Notes under the pieces: model-generated
What the model was told of the DNA's origin: nothing
The model's input: only the letters and a program-made list of their open reading frames with translations
Databases searched by the model: none
Program-made: the position numbers and the translations under genes
Shown: piece after piece, positions 16,528 to 25,256 of the stretch
Layout: each line of letters opens with the position of its first letter
Numbering within the stretch: the stretch's first letter is position 1
Origin: Anaerolineales bacterium
Lineage (GTDB): Bacteria > Chloroflexota > Anaerolineae > Anaerolineales > UBA11858
Assembly (NCBI GenBank): GCA_016785015.1
Contig: JADHTJ010000015.1
Coordinates: 1 to 50,971, forward strand
Direction: 5' to 3'
DNA length: 50,971 nucleotides

Positions 16528-17568
16528 ATGATCATAATGAGAACCGAGGCAACCCAAGCCCAAATCGCCACTGTCGTCGCCCGCGTCGAAGAAGAGGGCT
16601 TGCGCGCACATATCTCCCGCGGCGCCGAAAGGACTGTCATTGGCGCTATTGGAGATGGACGTCCTATCAATCGCGATCCCTATATGCTGATGGCCGGTGT
16701 AGATCGCGTAGTTCCCATTTCGCGATCCTACAAACTGGCCTCGCGAGAATTCCATCCTGAAGATTCAGTTTTCCCTTTGGATGGTCTCAATCTCAGCTCT
16801 GGTGAAGTTCTGCTGATCGCCGGTCCATGCTCAGTGGAGAGCCGCAGCCAAATCTTAGAATCCGCTCAAGCTGTGCGCGAGGCTGGCGCTCATGCACTAC
16901 GCGGGGGCGCCTTCAAACCGCGCACTTCCCCTTACTCCTTCCAGGGCTTGGGGGAAGAAGGACTGGAAATGTTAGCCGAAGCTCGTGAGCTAACTGGCCT
17001 GCCTATCGTCACCGAAGTTATGGCCCCAGAGCAAGTGCAGTTAATTGTGAGCTATGCCGATGTCCTACAAATCGGAGCACGCAACATGCAAAACTACGCC
17101 CTATTGCATGCCGTTGGAGAGAGTTGCCATCCTGTGCTGTTGAAGCGCGGTCTGAGTGCCACCATCGACGACTTGTTGATGGCCGCCGAATACATTCTCT
17201 CCCATGGCAATGAGCGCGTAATGCTATGTGAGCGTGGCATCCGCACCTTTGAAACTGCTACACGCAACACCACCGACATCAACGCCATCCCCGTACTAAA
17301 ATCCCACACCCATTTGCCAGTAATTCTTGACCCAAGCCACGGCACCGGGCATTGGGAATATGTCAACGCCATCGCCCGCGCTGGCATCGCTGCCGGGGCA
17401 GACGGCTTGATCGTCGAAGTACATCCTAACCCTGACGAAGCCTTATCTGACGGCGGTCAATCGCTCAAACCCGAGCGATTTGCGGAGTTGGTCACGCAGG
17501 TCAAAGCCATTGCTGAGGCTACCGGTCGACAACTGTCTCCGCAACCAAGTCTCAAGGTCGCTCGATAA
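16528..17568 (+). CDS. aroF: 3-deoxy-7-phosphoheptulonate (DAHP) synthase, type I-beta
   Basis: First step of the shikimate pathway: erythrose 4-phosphate plus phosphoenolpyruvate to DAHP. An N-terminal ferredoxin-like regulatory domain (about 1-75, [13 protein letters not shown] to [10 protein letters not shown]) precedes the TIM barrel with [36 protein letters not shown] and DPSHGTGHW, all family marks including metal and PEP ligands. The N-terminal domain is the usual site of feedback by Tyr or Phe. AGGAG at 16512 fits either GTG 16525 or ATG 16528; homologues usually begin M-I-I, so ATG is taken. Follows aroH. Confidence 0.94.
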   Translation: MIIMRTEATQAQIATVVARVEEEGLRAHISRGAERTVIGAIGDGRPINRDPYMLMAGVDRVVPISRSYKLASREFHPEDSVFPLDGLNLSSGEVLLIAGPCSVESRSQILESAQAVREAGAHALRGGAFKPRTSPYSFQGLGEEGLEMLAEARELTGLPIVTEVMAPEQVQLIVSYADVLQIGARNMQNYALLHAVGESCHPVLLKRGLSATIDDLLMAAEYILSHGNERVMLCERGIRTFETATRNTTDINAIPVLKSHTHLPVILDPSHGTGHWEYVNAIARAGIAAGADGLIVEVHPNPDEALSDGGQSLKPERFAELVTQVKAIAEATGRQLSPQPSLKVAR

Positions 17569-17577
17569 GTAATCATC

Positions 17578-18438
17578 ATGGAAGATCCTGATTTTTTTAC
17601 CAATACCCGGATCGCAATTGTCGGACTTGGCTTGATGGGCGGGTCGCTTGCACTGGGTTTGCGTGCTCATTGCCAAACTCTCATGGCCGTGGACCCAGAT
17701 CCCATCGCGCACGATCTGGCTCTGGAGAGCGAAATTGTAGATCAGATTTCCACCGATCCGGCGGACATTCTACCCCACGCCGAGATCATCATTCTGGCCG
17801 CGCCGGTGGGAGTAATCCTTGAATTCATCCCGCTCCTACCTGATCTCACGCCTGAGTCATCTGTGATTATTGACATCGGATCGACCAAAGCTCAAATTTG
17901 CCTGGCTCTCAATGAACTACCATCCCGTTTCGAACCCATCGGCGGGCATCCAATGTGCGGCAAGGCCATTGGCGGTCTATCTCATGCAGATGCAGACTTA
18001 TTTCACAACGCACCCTTCGCCTTCACGCCACTGCCGCGTACAACCGAACGCGCCCGTGAAACAGCCGACCAATTGGCCTACGCCCTTGGAGCCCAACCGC
18101 TGTGGGTCGGTCCTAAAACGCATGATAGCTGGGTGGCAGCCACCAGTCATTTGCCCCATCTTTTGGCCACCGCCCTTGTACTGAGCACTGAGACTGAAGC
18201 TTCGCATCTTGTCGGCCCGGGTTTTCGCAGCACATCTCGTCTGGCAAGCAGTCCTTCGTCGGTGATATTGCCAATCATGGAGTCCAATCGGCCACAAATT
18301 CTCGAAGCCATCACTCGTTTTCGCCTTCACTTGGATAATCTCGAGGATAGTCTGACCCAAGGTGATTATAATGCCCTAAAGAATAGCCTCGACCTTGGTG
18401 CGGATCATAAGGCGCTGTTAACTGGAAATCAGGCCTGA
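17578..18438 (+). CDS. tyrA: Prephenate/arogenate dehydrogenase
   Basis: Oxidative decarboxylation of prephenate (or arogenate) toward tyrosine, NAD(P) dependent. The 286-residue chain opens with a Rossmann nucleotide loop IAIVGLGLMGGSLALGLR (about 11-28), followed by AEIIILAAPVG, the VIIDIGSTK segment and the active-site GGHPMCGKAIGGLSHAD stretch with its catalytic-type His. The C-terminal half is the helical dimer domain. No ACT domain is present. It starts nine bases after the DAHP synthase stop. Prephenate versus arogenate preference cannot be told from sequence by eye. Confidence 0.93.
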   Translation: MEDPDFFTNTRIAIVGLGLMGGSLALGLRAHCQTLMAVDPDPIAHDLALESEIVDQISTDPADILPHAEIIILAAPVGVILEFIPLLPDLTPESSVIIDIGSTKAQICLALNELPSRFEPIGGHPMCGKAIGGLSHADADLFHNAPFAFTPLPRTTERARETADQLAYALGAQPLWVGPKTHDSWVAATSHLPHLLATALVLSTETEASHLVGPGFRSTSRLASSPSSVILPIMESNRPQILEAITRFRLHLDNLEDSLTQGDYNALKNSLDLGADHKALLTGNQA

Positions 18439-18447
18439 GAGGCGCAA

Positions 18448-19734
18448 ATGAGTTTGGCATACACCCCAAAGATTACCATTACCCCAATCACTCATCCCTT
18501 AGCGAGTCGCGTCGAAGTGCCTGGATCGAAAAGTCATACCAACCGAGCTTTGTTGGTTGCTGCCCTCGCCGAAGGGGACACCACCCTTCATAACGCCCTT
18601 TTCTCCGATGATTCAATATATTTTGCAAAGGCATTGATTACATTAGGTTTTGATGTTCACCTCGATTCCGAGGCAAAAACCATGACCATCTTCGGCCATG
18701 GTGGACACATACCCAACGCCACAGCTGACCTGCTGATCGGCAATGCCGGTACCGCGGCCCGTTTTCTTACGGCAATGCTGTCCCTCGGTCATGGCGAATA
18801 CAGCATCGAAGGGGTCAAGCGCATGCGTCAAAGGCCCATCGCCGAATTAGTTTCGGCACTGAACCGCTTGGGAGCTCATGTCGAAACCCAATCTGGCTGT
18901 CCCCCAGTTTATGTCCATGCCGATGGATTGCCTGGGGGAAAGGCATCTATGCGCGGTGATGTCAGCAGCCAATTTCTCAGCGGGCTGTTAATGGTCGCAC
19001 CATATGCTCAAGAACCTGTCGAAATCACTGTAGAAGGTCCGCTCAACTCAAAGCCTTACATTGATCTGACTTTGGGGGTGATGACCGATTTTGGAGTGAG
19101 AATTCAACGGGATGGTTATGAACATTTCAATGTGATTCCACAGCGGTATCAAGCCCTAGGGGTGTACCCCATCGAAAGCGACGCATCCGCGGCATCTTAT
19201 TTCTTTGCTGCTCCGGCGATTTGTGGCGGTTGGGTCGAAGTTTCCGATCTATCACGGGATGTGCGTCAGGGAGATATCGCCTTCCTAGACGTCTTGGAAA
19301 AGATGGGTTGTGTTGTAACCAAATCTGAAACCGCCCTTCGCATCACAGGTCCCAAACGCTTGCAAGGTGTTGACATTGATATGAGCGATATTTCCGACAC
19401 ATCCATGACCCTGGCCGCTATCGCCCCCTTTGCTGAAACGCCCACTTCCATTCGAGGAATCACATCCTCTCGTCTCAAAGAAACCGACCGAGTTGCCGCC
19501 ACCTGTACCGAACTCCGCCGGTTAGGCGTGCAAGTCGATGAGCATTCCGATGGCATGACCATCTACCCAACTGAGAACTTTAGAGCGACCGCAATCCACA
19601 CTTACGACGATCACCGCATCGCCATGGCCTTTTCCTTGATCGGTTTGCGCGTCCCAGGGATTGAAATCGAAAATCCGGGATGCGTAGCAAAAACGTTCCC
19701 TAATTTCTTTGACGTTTTGGAGCAACTGGGATGA
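18448..19734 (+). CDS. aroA: 5-enolpyruvylshikimate-3-phosphate (EPSP) synthase
   Basis: Joins shikimate 3-phosphate and phosphoenolpyruvate. At 428 residues it has the standard two-domain length. Motifs in order: VPGSKSHTNRALLVAALAEG near residue 23, GNAGTAARFL near 98, RMRQRPIAEL near 128, SSQFLSGLLM near 178, SRLKETDRVAA near 340 and DDHRIAMAFSLIGL near 386. PEP-site Lys, Arg and the catalytic Asp/Glu lie in those blocks. The stop overlaps the aroE start as ATGA, indicating coupled translation. Confidence 0.96.
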   Translation: MSLAYTPKITITPITHPLASRVEVPGSKSHTNRALLVAALAEGDTTLHNALFSDDSIYFAKALITLGFDVHLDSEAKTMTIFGHGGHIPNATADLLIGNAGTAARFLTAMLSLGHGEYSIEGVKRMRQRPIAELVSALNRLGAHVETQSGCPPVYVHADGLPGGKASMRGDVSSQFLSGLLMVAPYAQEPVEITVEGPLNSKPYIDLTLGVMTDFGVRIQRDGYEHFNVIPQRYQALGVYPIESDASAASYFFAAPAICGGWVEVSDLSRDVRQGDIAFLDVLEKMGCVVTKSETALRITGPKRLQGVDIDMSDISDTSMTLAAIAPFAETPTSIRGITSSRLKETDRVAATCTELRRLGVQVDEHSDGMTIYPTENFRATAIHTYDDHRIAMAFSLIGLRVPGIEIENPGCVAKTFPNFFDVLEQLG

Positions 19735-20672
19735 AAGGTGCGCCTAACCCTTCAACAAGCTCAGGGCAGGCAGTGAAACGTTCAACGTTGAACGTTCAAA
19801 CACGAGCTATCTCACTTGGTCTGATTGGGTATCCCCTCGGGCACAGCCTCTCGCCCCAAATCCACAACGCAGCCCTAAGGGCGATGGGATTGGAAGGAAA
19901 GTACAATATATTTCCTGTTCCTCCCTTCCCAGAAGGTCAAACAAAATTGATCGAAGTAATAGATCAATTTCGAATGGGCGAGATTCATGGGCTAAATGTC
20001 ACCATTCCTCACAAACAGACCGTTATCCCCCTACTTGATGATCTGACACCAACCGCGAAAGCTATCGGCGCGGTCAACACAATCTACTCCGTTCGTAGCG
20101 ATGACTTAAGTCATCTACGACTCATAGGTGACAACACGGACGCATCAGGTTTTTGGACAGACGTGCAGAAGCAAGCGGGGAGCGGGGAGCAGATAGCGAA
20201 TAAAAGTGCCCTAATTCTCGGCGCAGGTGGAAGCGCACGAGCCGTGGCCTATGCCCTATTGTCAAACAATTACTCCATCACCATCGCCGCCCGTCGGATC
20301 GAGCAAGCCAGAAAGCTCAGTGATCAGTTGTCAGCAACCAGTAACCAGATAAAAACAACTCAACTAAACAACTCTCCACTGACCACTGACCACTGCTCAC
20401 TGATCGTCAATACTACTCCCATTGGCATGCGCCCCCACATTGACGCGTCTCCCTGGCCAGAAGGAACCCCCTTCCCAGAAAACGCCATACTTTATGATCT
20501 GGTTTACAATCCCCGCGAGACTGCCTTAGTCAAACAAGCCAAGGCCGCTGGATTAAGTGCCACAACTGGGCTTGGGATGCTGGTAGAACAAGCCGCTCTA
20601 GCCTTCGAACGTTGGACGGGCTTGGAAGCACCACGCGATGTAATGCTGGATGCGGTGAATGGTAAGCAATGA
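19731..20672 (+). CDS. aroE: Shikimate dehydrogenase with repeat-derived segments
   Basis: Reduces 3-dehydroshikimate to shikimate with NADPH. Substrate domain: SLGLIGYPLGHSLSP, NVTIPHKQTVIPLLD with the catalytic Lys, GDNTDASGFW with its Asp. NADP domain: LGAGGSARAVAYALL, then VNTTPIGM and GLGMLVEQAALAF. At 313 residues it is longer than the usual 270-290. The excess is repeat sequence: an N-terminal lead NPSTSSGQAVKRSTLNVQ that translates two dispersed repeat words, and an insert near residues 197-225 rich in Thr, Ser and Asn just before VNTTPIGM. Start and stop both overlap neighbours by ATGA. Confidence 0.93.
   Translation: MKGAPNPSTSSGQAVKRSTLNVQTRAISLGLIGYPLGHSLSPQIHNAALRAMGLEGKYNIFPVPPFPEGQTKLIEVIDQFRMGEIHGLNVTIPHKQTVIPLLDDLTPTAKAIGAVNTIYSVRSDDLSHLRLIGDNTDASGFWTDVQKQAGSGEQIANKSALILGAGGSARAVAYALLSNNYSITIAARRIEQARKLSDQLSATSNQIKTTQLNNSPLTTDHCSLIVNTTPIGMRPHIDASPWPEGTPFPENAILYDLVYNPRETALVKQAKAAGLSATTGLGMLVEQAALAFERWTGLEAPRDVMLDAVNGKQ
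19748..19799. repeat. Two dispersed repeat words translated at the AroE N-terminus
   Basis: CCCTTCAACAAGCTCAGGGC begins at 19748; a variant of it (CCTGAGCGTGTCGAAGG on the other strand) occurs inside both MITEs. At 19779-19799 the overlapping palindromes TTCAACGTTGAA and TTGAACGTTCAA follow; similar GTTGAAC words appear near 21831 and 34355 between genes. Confidence 0.55.
20321..20404. repeat. CAGTAACCAG/ACTGACCACTG tandem repeat inside aroE
   Basis: Short tandem words of the CAGTAACCAG and ACTGACCACTG kind, in frame, encode an AroE segment rich in Ser, Thr and Asn. The same words occur between genes at 24696-24727 and at 35404-35480. Confidence 0.5.
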
Positions 20673-21829
20673 AACTACCCAAAAAACTCAATCCAAACTT
20701 CTTTGCCACGCTCAACGAGAAGATCGCTGATCTAAAATCTGCCGGCGCTGACATCATCCGACTCGATATCGGCTCACCAGACTTGCCCCCAGCTCCCCAC
20801 ATTGTCGAAGCTCTCAACCGGGGGGCTTCATGCTCAATTAGTCATGGGTATCAATCGCATCGCGGCACATCTGCCCTCAGGGAAGCATGGGGGGAAATGT
20901 ACCAGCGAGTCTTCGATGTTTCTCTAAATCCAGATAAAGACATTCAGCCTTTATTAGGTTCTAAAGAGGGTGTATTCCACCTCTCTCTGGCTTTGCTGGA
21001 TCCTGGCGATCTTGTGCTCGTTCCTGATCCTGGTTACCAAACCTATGCTCAGGGGGCATTATTCGCAGGAGCCGATCTTTTCACCATACCCCTGCTTCCC
21101 GAAAATGATTTCCTTCCAGACCTGTCTACCATTCCAGTACAAGCCGCTCAACGAGCAAAAATCCTTTGGCTCAATTATCCTAACAATCCCACAACTGCTA
21201 CTGCCTCCCTGGATTTCTTTGTCGAGGCTGTAGATTTCTGCCGACAATTCAACATCTTGCTTTGTCATGATGCGGCATATACACAGGTCACTTTCAACGA
21301 CTGTCGCGCCCCCAGCGTGCTACAGATACCCGGAGCGAAAGAGATCGCAATCGAGTTCAATACCCTCTCAAAATCTCACAACATGGCTGGCTGGCGTTCA
21401 GGTGTCGCTGTGGGGCAAGCCGAAGCACTGGCGGCGCTGCTCAATATCAAAACTCACGCCGACAGCGGTCATTTTCTGCCCATTACTGAGGCTTCTGTGG
21501 CCGCGTTAATAGGAGATCAATCCTGGTTGGCTGAGCGAAACGCTATCTACCAGGTGCGGCGTGATGTTGTAGTCTCCGCATTGCGGGATATGGGCTTCAG
21601 TCATCAAGTTCCGGAGGCTTCCCTATATGTTTGGTGTCCATTGCAAGATGGCACGACTGCAGATCAATTTGTGTTGCACCTCTTGGAAAATGCTCATGTC
21701 TCCTTAGCACCTGGAACGGTGTTTGGTGGTTATGGTGAAGGCTTTGTGCGGATTTCATTAGTACAACCTGTAGAACGGATAACCGAAGCTATGGAGAGAA
21801 TCCGAAACAAGTTACAAGTTGCACGTTAG
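20669..21829 (+). CDS. Class I/II PLP aminotransferase, probably aromatic
   Basis: A fold-type I aminotransferase of 386 residues. Visible marks: LDIGSPDLPPAPHIVEAL near residue 30, GSKEGVFHLSLALLDPGD near 95, LNYPNNPTTA near 170, CHDAAYTQVTF near 205 and the PLP lysine in TLSKSHNMAGWRSG near 236, plus the C-terminal Arg in GFVRISLV. The closest recalled relatives are LL-diaminopimelate/alanine-type aminotransferases. Lying inside the aromatic operon it most likely transaminates prephenate, phenylpyruvate or 4-hydroxyphenylpyruvate; that substrate is inferred from context only. Start overlaps the aroE stop as ATGA. Confidence 0.85.
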   Translation: MKLPKKLNPNFFATLNEKIADLKSAGADIIRLDIGSPDLPPAPHIVEALNRGASCSISHGYQSHRGTSALREAWGEMYQRVFDVSLNPDKDIQPLLGSKEGVFHLSLALLDPGDLVLVPDPGYQTYAQGALFAGADLFTIPLLPENDFLPDLSTIPVQAAQRAKILWLNYPNNPTTATASLDFFVEAVDFCRQFNILLCHDAAYTQVTFNDCRAPSVLQIPGAKEIAIEFNTLSKSHNMAGWRSGVAVGQAEALAALLNIKTHADSGHFLPITEASVAALIGDQSWLAERNAIYQVRRDVVVSALRDMGFSHQVPEASLYVWCPLQDGTTADQFVLHLLENAHVSLAPGTVFGGYGEGFVRISLVQPVERITEAMERIRNKLQVAR

Positions 21830-21856
21830 CACGTTGAACAAGTTGGGAGAAAAACA

Positions 21857-23107
21857 ATGTTTACTACCAGATTACGTTATCTAACTGCCGGTGAATCTCA
21901 TGGACCCAATTTGACGGCTATTTTAGAAGGCATTCCAGCTGGGTTAAAACTCGGTATTGAACAGCTCAATCACGAATTAGCCCGCCGGCAGCGCGGCTAT
22001 GGCGCGGGACCGCGCATGAAACTCGAGCGGGATCAAGTAGAGATAACCAGCGGTCTGATGGCAGGAGTCACTATTGGTTCTCCCATCGCTCTGCAGATAA
22101 ATAATCTCAATCACGAGCGTTGGCGCGGAAAAGATATCGAACCTTTCACCACGCCCCGCCCCGGCCATGCCGACCTGACCGCGGCAATCAAATACGGCTA
22201 CCGCGATCTGCGCCCATCACTCGAGCGAGCTTCTGCCCGTGAGACGGCAGCACGCGTCGCTGTGGGTGCAATATGCAAGCAATTCCTGGAACAATTCGAT
22301 ATCCAAATTGGTGGGTATGTAACTGAAATTGGTGGCGTTACGGCGGATTTGAGCGAAATTCCACTGGCTGCGCGATTTGAACGCGCTGAAGATAATGATG
22401 TGCGCTGTCCTGACCCGAGGGCAGCTGAAGCCATCCGAGACTGCATTCGAGAAGCCATCGAAGCCAAAGATACCCTTGGCGGTGTTATTGAGACTTTGGC
22501 ACTCAACTTGCCCATCGGCCTGGGATCTCATGTTCACTGGGATCGAAAATTAGAAGCTCGTCTGGGTGCTGCCGTTTTGGGCGTTCAGGCTATCAAAGGC
22601 GTCGAGTTTGGTCCAGCCTTTGATAACACACGACTTACCGGCACTCAGGTTCATGACGCTATCAGGGTTCAAAATGGGACACGGATTAACACGGATTCAA
22701 CGGATAAAATAATCAGGGAAAATCAGCGTGCATCCGTGTCCAAAAACTTATTTCGACCAACTAATCGTGCTGGCGGTATCGAAGGCGGCATCAGCAATGG
22801 GCAGCCGCTCATTATTCGAGCGGCGATGAAACCCATCGCCACTACACTGACTCCCCAGCAAACTGTTGACCTGGCCACTGGAGAGCAGACTCCAACCCAA
22901 TATGAACGCTCCGACTTTTGCCCTGTTCCCCGCGCCGTGCCTATCATCGAGTCTGTGGTAGCCTTCGTGTTGGCGGATGCCCTGCTCGAAAAACTCGGCG
23001 GTGACTCACTGGACGAAATACGCCCCCGCTTTGAGACTCTGCGTCAAGCGCGCTTGGATGATTTGACAATGGATAATCTTCCACAAATTTGGTGGCCCAA
23101 TGAATAA
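21857..23107 (+). CDS. aroC: Chorismate synthase with a repeat-derived loop
   Basis: Makes chorismate from EPSP using reduced FMN. The 416-residue chain shows TAGESHGPNLTAILEGIPAG at the start, RPGHADLTAAIKYG and the long RDLRPSLERASARETAARVA block, then TNRAGGIEGGISNGQP. The family usually has about 350-400 residues. The extra length is partly a 22-residue segment near 274-295 (TRINTDSTDK and onward), which is the translation of a 65-bp palindromic repeat in a loop just before TNRAGG. All conserved blocks are intact, so activity is likely kept. Its stop overlaps the aroKB start by eight bases. Confidence 0.95.
   Translation: MFTTRLRYLTAGESHGPNLTAILEGIPAGLKLGIEQLNHELARRQRGYGAGPRMKLERDQVEITSGLMAGVTIGSPIALQINNLNHERWRGKDIEPFTTPRPGHADLTAAIKYGYRDLRPSLERASARETAARVAVGAICKQFLEQFDIQIGGYVTEIGGVTADLSEIPLAARFERAEDNDVRCPDPRAAEAIRDCIREAIEAKDTLGGVIETLALNLPIGLGSHVHWDRKLEARLGAAVLGVQAIKGVEFGPAFDNTRLTGTQVHDAIRVQNGTRINTDSTDKIIRENQRASVSKNLFRPTNRAGGIEGGISNGQPLIIRAAMKPIATTLTPQQTVDLATGEQTPTQYERSDFCPVPRAVPIIESVVAFVLADALLEKLGGDSLDEIRPRFETLRQARLDDLTMDNLPQIWWPNE
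22677..22741. repeat. Palindromic repeat inserted in frame in aroC
   Basis: GGACACGGAT (22677-22686) pairs exactly with ATCCGTGTCC (22732-22741). Between them the words ACACGGATT and AACGGAT recur, typical of an intergenic repeat. The insert has no stop in the aroC frame and encodes a polar loop. Confidence 0.7.
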
Positions 23108-24698
23108 GCAGTCAATATTCCTTTATGGCCCATCTGGCGCGGGAAAAAGCAGCGTTGGAAAATTATTGGCTGAAAACCTGAAGTTACCCTTCGTCGATCT
23201 AGATCAAGAAATCGAGGCTCATAGCGGGTTATCAATCCCGGAAATTTTTTCGAAGGAGGCAGAATTAGGTTTTCGGCAAAGAGAACAGCTTGTATTGCGT
23301 AATGCTATATCATCTATAGATCAAGTTGTCGCCTTGGGAGGCGGCACACTGACCAACCACGAAAGCCGCCAGTTGGTCGAATCTTTGGGTCATGTGGTTT
23401 TATTGAATGCTCCCCCAGGGATTTTGCTCAAGCGTTTGAAATCTGATGACAATCATCGTCCCTTGTTGGCTGGCGATTCAGAAAAAAAATTGGCGGAATT
23501 GCTGCTCAAACGCGAGGAGCATTATGCTTCATTTCCGCTACAGGTTGATACTGCCAATAAGACACCTGAAACTATTGCACGGGAAATTCAAACGCACTTA
23601 GGGATGTTCCACCTAAAGAGTATGGCAACGGTACAACTCCCTGGCTATGATGTGCGCGTCCAAGCGCGTTCGCTGGATCACTTAGGTGAAATGCTGGTAA
23701 CACGTGGTCTGCGCGGGCCAGTGGCTGTCGTTACGGATGAAAATGTTGGGGAATTGTATCTTGCCCGGGTGAAAGAAATCCTCACAAACTCCGGGTTCGA
23801 AACCCGGGGGATCATAATCCCACCGGGGGAAGAGCACAAAACCTTGGAAACTGTGTCAAACCTGTGGGATGCGTTTTTATCCACAAAAGTCGAGCGCGGC
23901 AGCACCGTAGTGGCTATGGGGGGCGGCGTGGTCGGAGATTTGGCCGGGTTCGCCGCAGGGACATTCCTGCGCGGTGTGCCATGGGTTGCGGTGCCGACAA
24001 CGCTCTTAGCGATTGTCGACGCCAGCCTGGGGGGCAAGACTGGGGCCGATTTACCCCAGGGTAAGAACCTGATCGGCGCTTTTTATCCACCACGCCTTGT
24101 GGTGGCGGACCCTCAGGTGTTGGCAACATTGCCAGAAACAGAGTTCATCAGTGGGCTTGCGGAAGTAGTAAAACATGGGGTAATTGCAGATGCATTATTG
24201 CTAAACCTTGAAGGTTTAGCTCCTCGCAAGCTCGGAGTGCTGCGCGAAGAGCTTCAAGGTTTGGAGAAAATCATTCGCCGGGCGATGGCAGTAAAGATTC
24301 GTATTATCGAGGAAGATCCTTTTGAAAAAGGCGTCCGGGCGGCGTTGAATTTCGGTCACACCGTAGGGCACGGTGTTGAACTGGTGTCAGGTTTCAAAGT
24401 ACGCCATGGAGAGGCTGTGGCCATTGGTATGGTTGTCGAGGCCCAAATGGCAGAAGAAATCGGTTTGGCATCAGCTGGGATAGTCAATGTAATTTCCGCA
24501 GTTTTAGAAAAACTAAAATTACCAACAGAGATACCGCCCCACCTAAACCGAAACGCAATCATCGATGCTATGAAACGTGACAAGAAGAAGGCCGATGGTA
24601 TCGTGCGATTTGCCTTACCGGCAAAGATTGGAGATGTGCGGGTGGGAATCGAAGTGGAAAATTGGGAAGAAATGATCAGTGTGAATATTTCTATCTGA
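23100..24698 (+). CDS. aroKB: Bifunctional shikimate kinase / 3-dehydroquinate synthase
   Basis: Two shikimate enzymes in one 532-residue chain. Residues 1-170 are shikimate kinase: Walker A GPSGAGKSSVGKLLA, DLDQEIE with the substrate Asp, FRQREQLVL, ALGGGT. Residues about 178-525 are 3-dehydroquinate synthase: VVTDENVGELY, GEEHKTLETV, MGGGVVGDLAGFAAGTFLRG, PTTLLAIVDASLGGKTG, then NFGHTVGHGVE with metal-binding His. The kinase-first order with a short linker leaves both parts complete. Start overlaps the aroC stop by eight bases. Confidence 0.96.
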   Translation: MNKQSIFLYGPSGAGKSSVGKLLAENLKLPFVDLDQEIEAHSGLSIPEIFSKEAELGFRQREQLVLRNAISSIDQVVALGGGTLTNHESRQLVESLGHVVLLNAPPGILLKRLKSDDNHRPLLAGDSEKKLAELLLKREEHYASFPLQVDTANKTPETIAREIQTHLGMFHLKSMATVQLPGYDVRVQARSLDHLGEMLVTRGLRGPVAVVTDENVGELYLARVKEILTNSGFETRGIIIPPGEEHKTLETVSNLWDAFLSTKVERGSTVVAMGGGVVGDLAGFAAGTFLRGVPWVAVPTTLLAIVDASLGGKTGADLPQGKNLIGAFYPPRLVVADPQVLATLPETEFISGLAEVVKHGVIADALLLNLEGLAPRKLGVLREELQGLEKIIRRAMAVKIRIIEEDPFEKGVRAALNFGHTVGHGVELVSGFKVRHGEAVAIGMVVEAQMAEEIGLASAGIVNVISAVLEKLKLPTEIPPHLNRNAIIDAMKRDKKKADGIVRFALPAKIGDVRVGIEVENWEEMISVNISI

Positions 24699-24727
24699 TC
24701 ACTGGTTACTGATTACTGATCTCTGAG
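24696..24727. repeat. ACTGGTTACTGATTACTGAT repeat after aroKB
   Basis: Short tandem words starting at the aroKB stop; the same family, on the opposite strand, lies between ilvC and ilvN and inside aroE. It fills most of the 45-base gap before aroQ. Confidence 0.5.
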
Positions 24728-24743
24728 TAAAGAGAGCAATTTC

Positions 24744-25172
24744 ATGAAGAAAATTCTGGTATTACACGGCCCAAATCTGAATTTACTTGGCACTCGCGAG
24801 CCAGAAGTTTATGGAACATTGACGCTAAGTGAGATCAATGCGCGCCTGGTCGAAACAGCCAAAGAATTGGATACTGAGGTACGCACATTCCAATCAAACA
24901 GCGAAGGCGCATTAATAGATGCTTTGCACGAAGCTCTTGAATGGGCGTCAGGGGTGGTATTCAATCCTGGTGCCTATACGCATACTTCCGTGGCCTTGCG
25001 CGATGCTATTGCAGCCATTGGCATCCCTGTGGTTGAAGTGCACCTCTCGAATGTTTACGCGCGCGAAGAGTTCCGACACAAATCGCTGCTAGCACCGGTC
25101 TGCTTGGGGAAGATTACGGGTTTCGGATGGCGGTCTTATCTACTGGGGTTACAAGCTTTAATTGGTTCATAG
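24744..25172 (+). CDS. aroQ: 3-dehydroquinate dehydratase, type II
   Basis: Dehydrates 3-dehydroquinate to 3-dehydroshikimate. The 142-residue small dodecameric type: [17 protein letters not shown] at the start with the catalytic Tyr, [32 protein letters not shown], and [18 protein letters not shown] with the active-site His and Arg. Last gene of the aromatic operon; it converges on pheA with a 48-base gap filled by a palindromic repeat that may end both transcripts. Confidence 0.97.
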   Translation: MKKILVLHGPNLNLLGTREPEVYGTLTLSEINARLVETAKELDTEVRTFQSNSEGALIDALHEALEWASGVVFNPGAYTHTSVALRDAIAAIGIPVVEVHLSNVYAREEFRHKSLLAPVCLGKITGFGWRSYLLGLQALIGS

Positions 25173-25187
25173 AATCAAAAATCAACC

Positions 25188-25256
25188 AGAGATGAATGGG
25201 ATGAACATTGATAGGGTATCCTATCCCTGTTCATCTGCGTTTATCCGCGGTTCCTT
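25188..25256. repeat. Palindromic repeat between aroQ and pheA, running into pheA
   Basis: GATGAACATTGATAGG at 25200 is an imperfect complement of the CCTATCCCTGTTCATC arm that follows; the unit goes on with TGCGTTTATCCGCGGTTCC. The right part encodes the last dozen residues of PheA. Palindromic, so possibly a shared transcript end for the two convergent operons. Confidence 0.6.
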
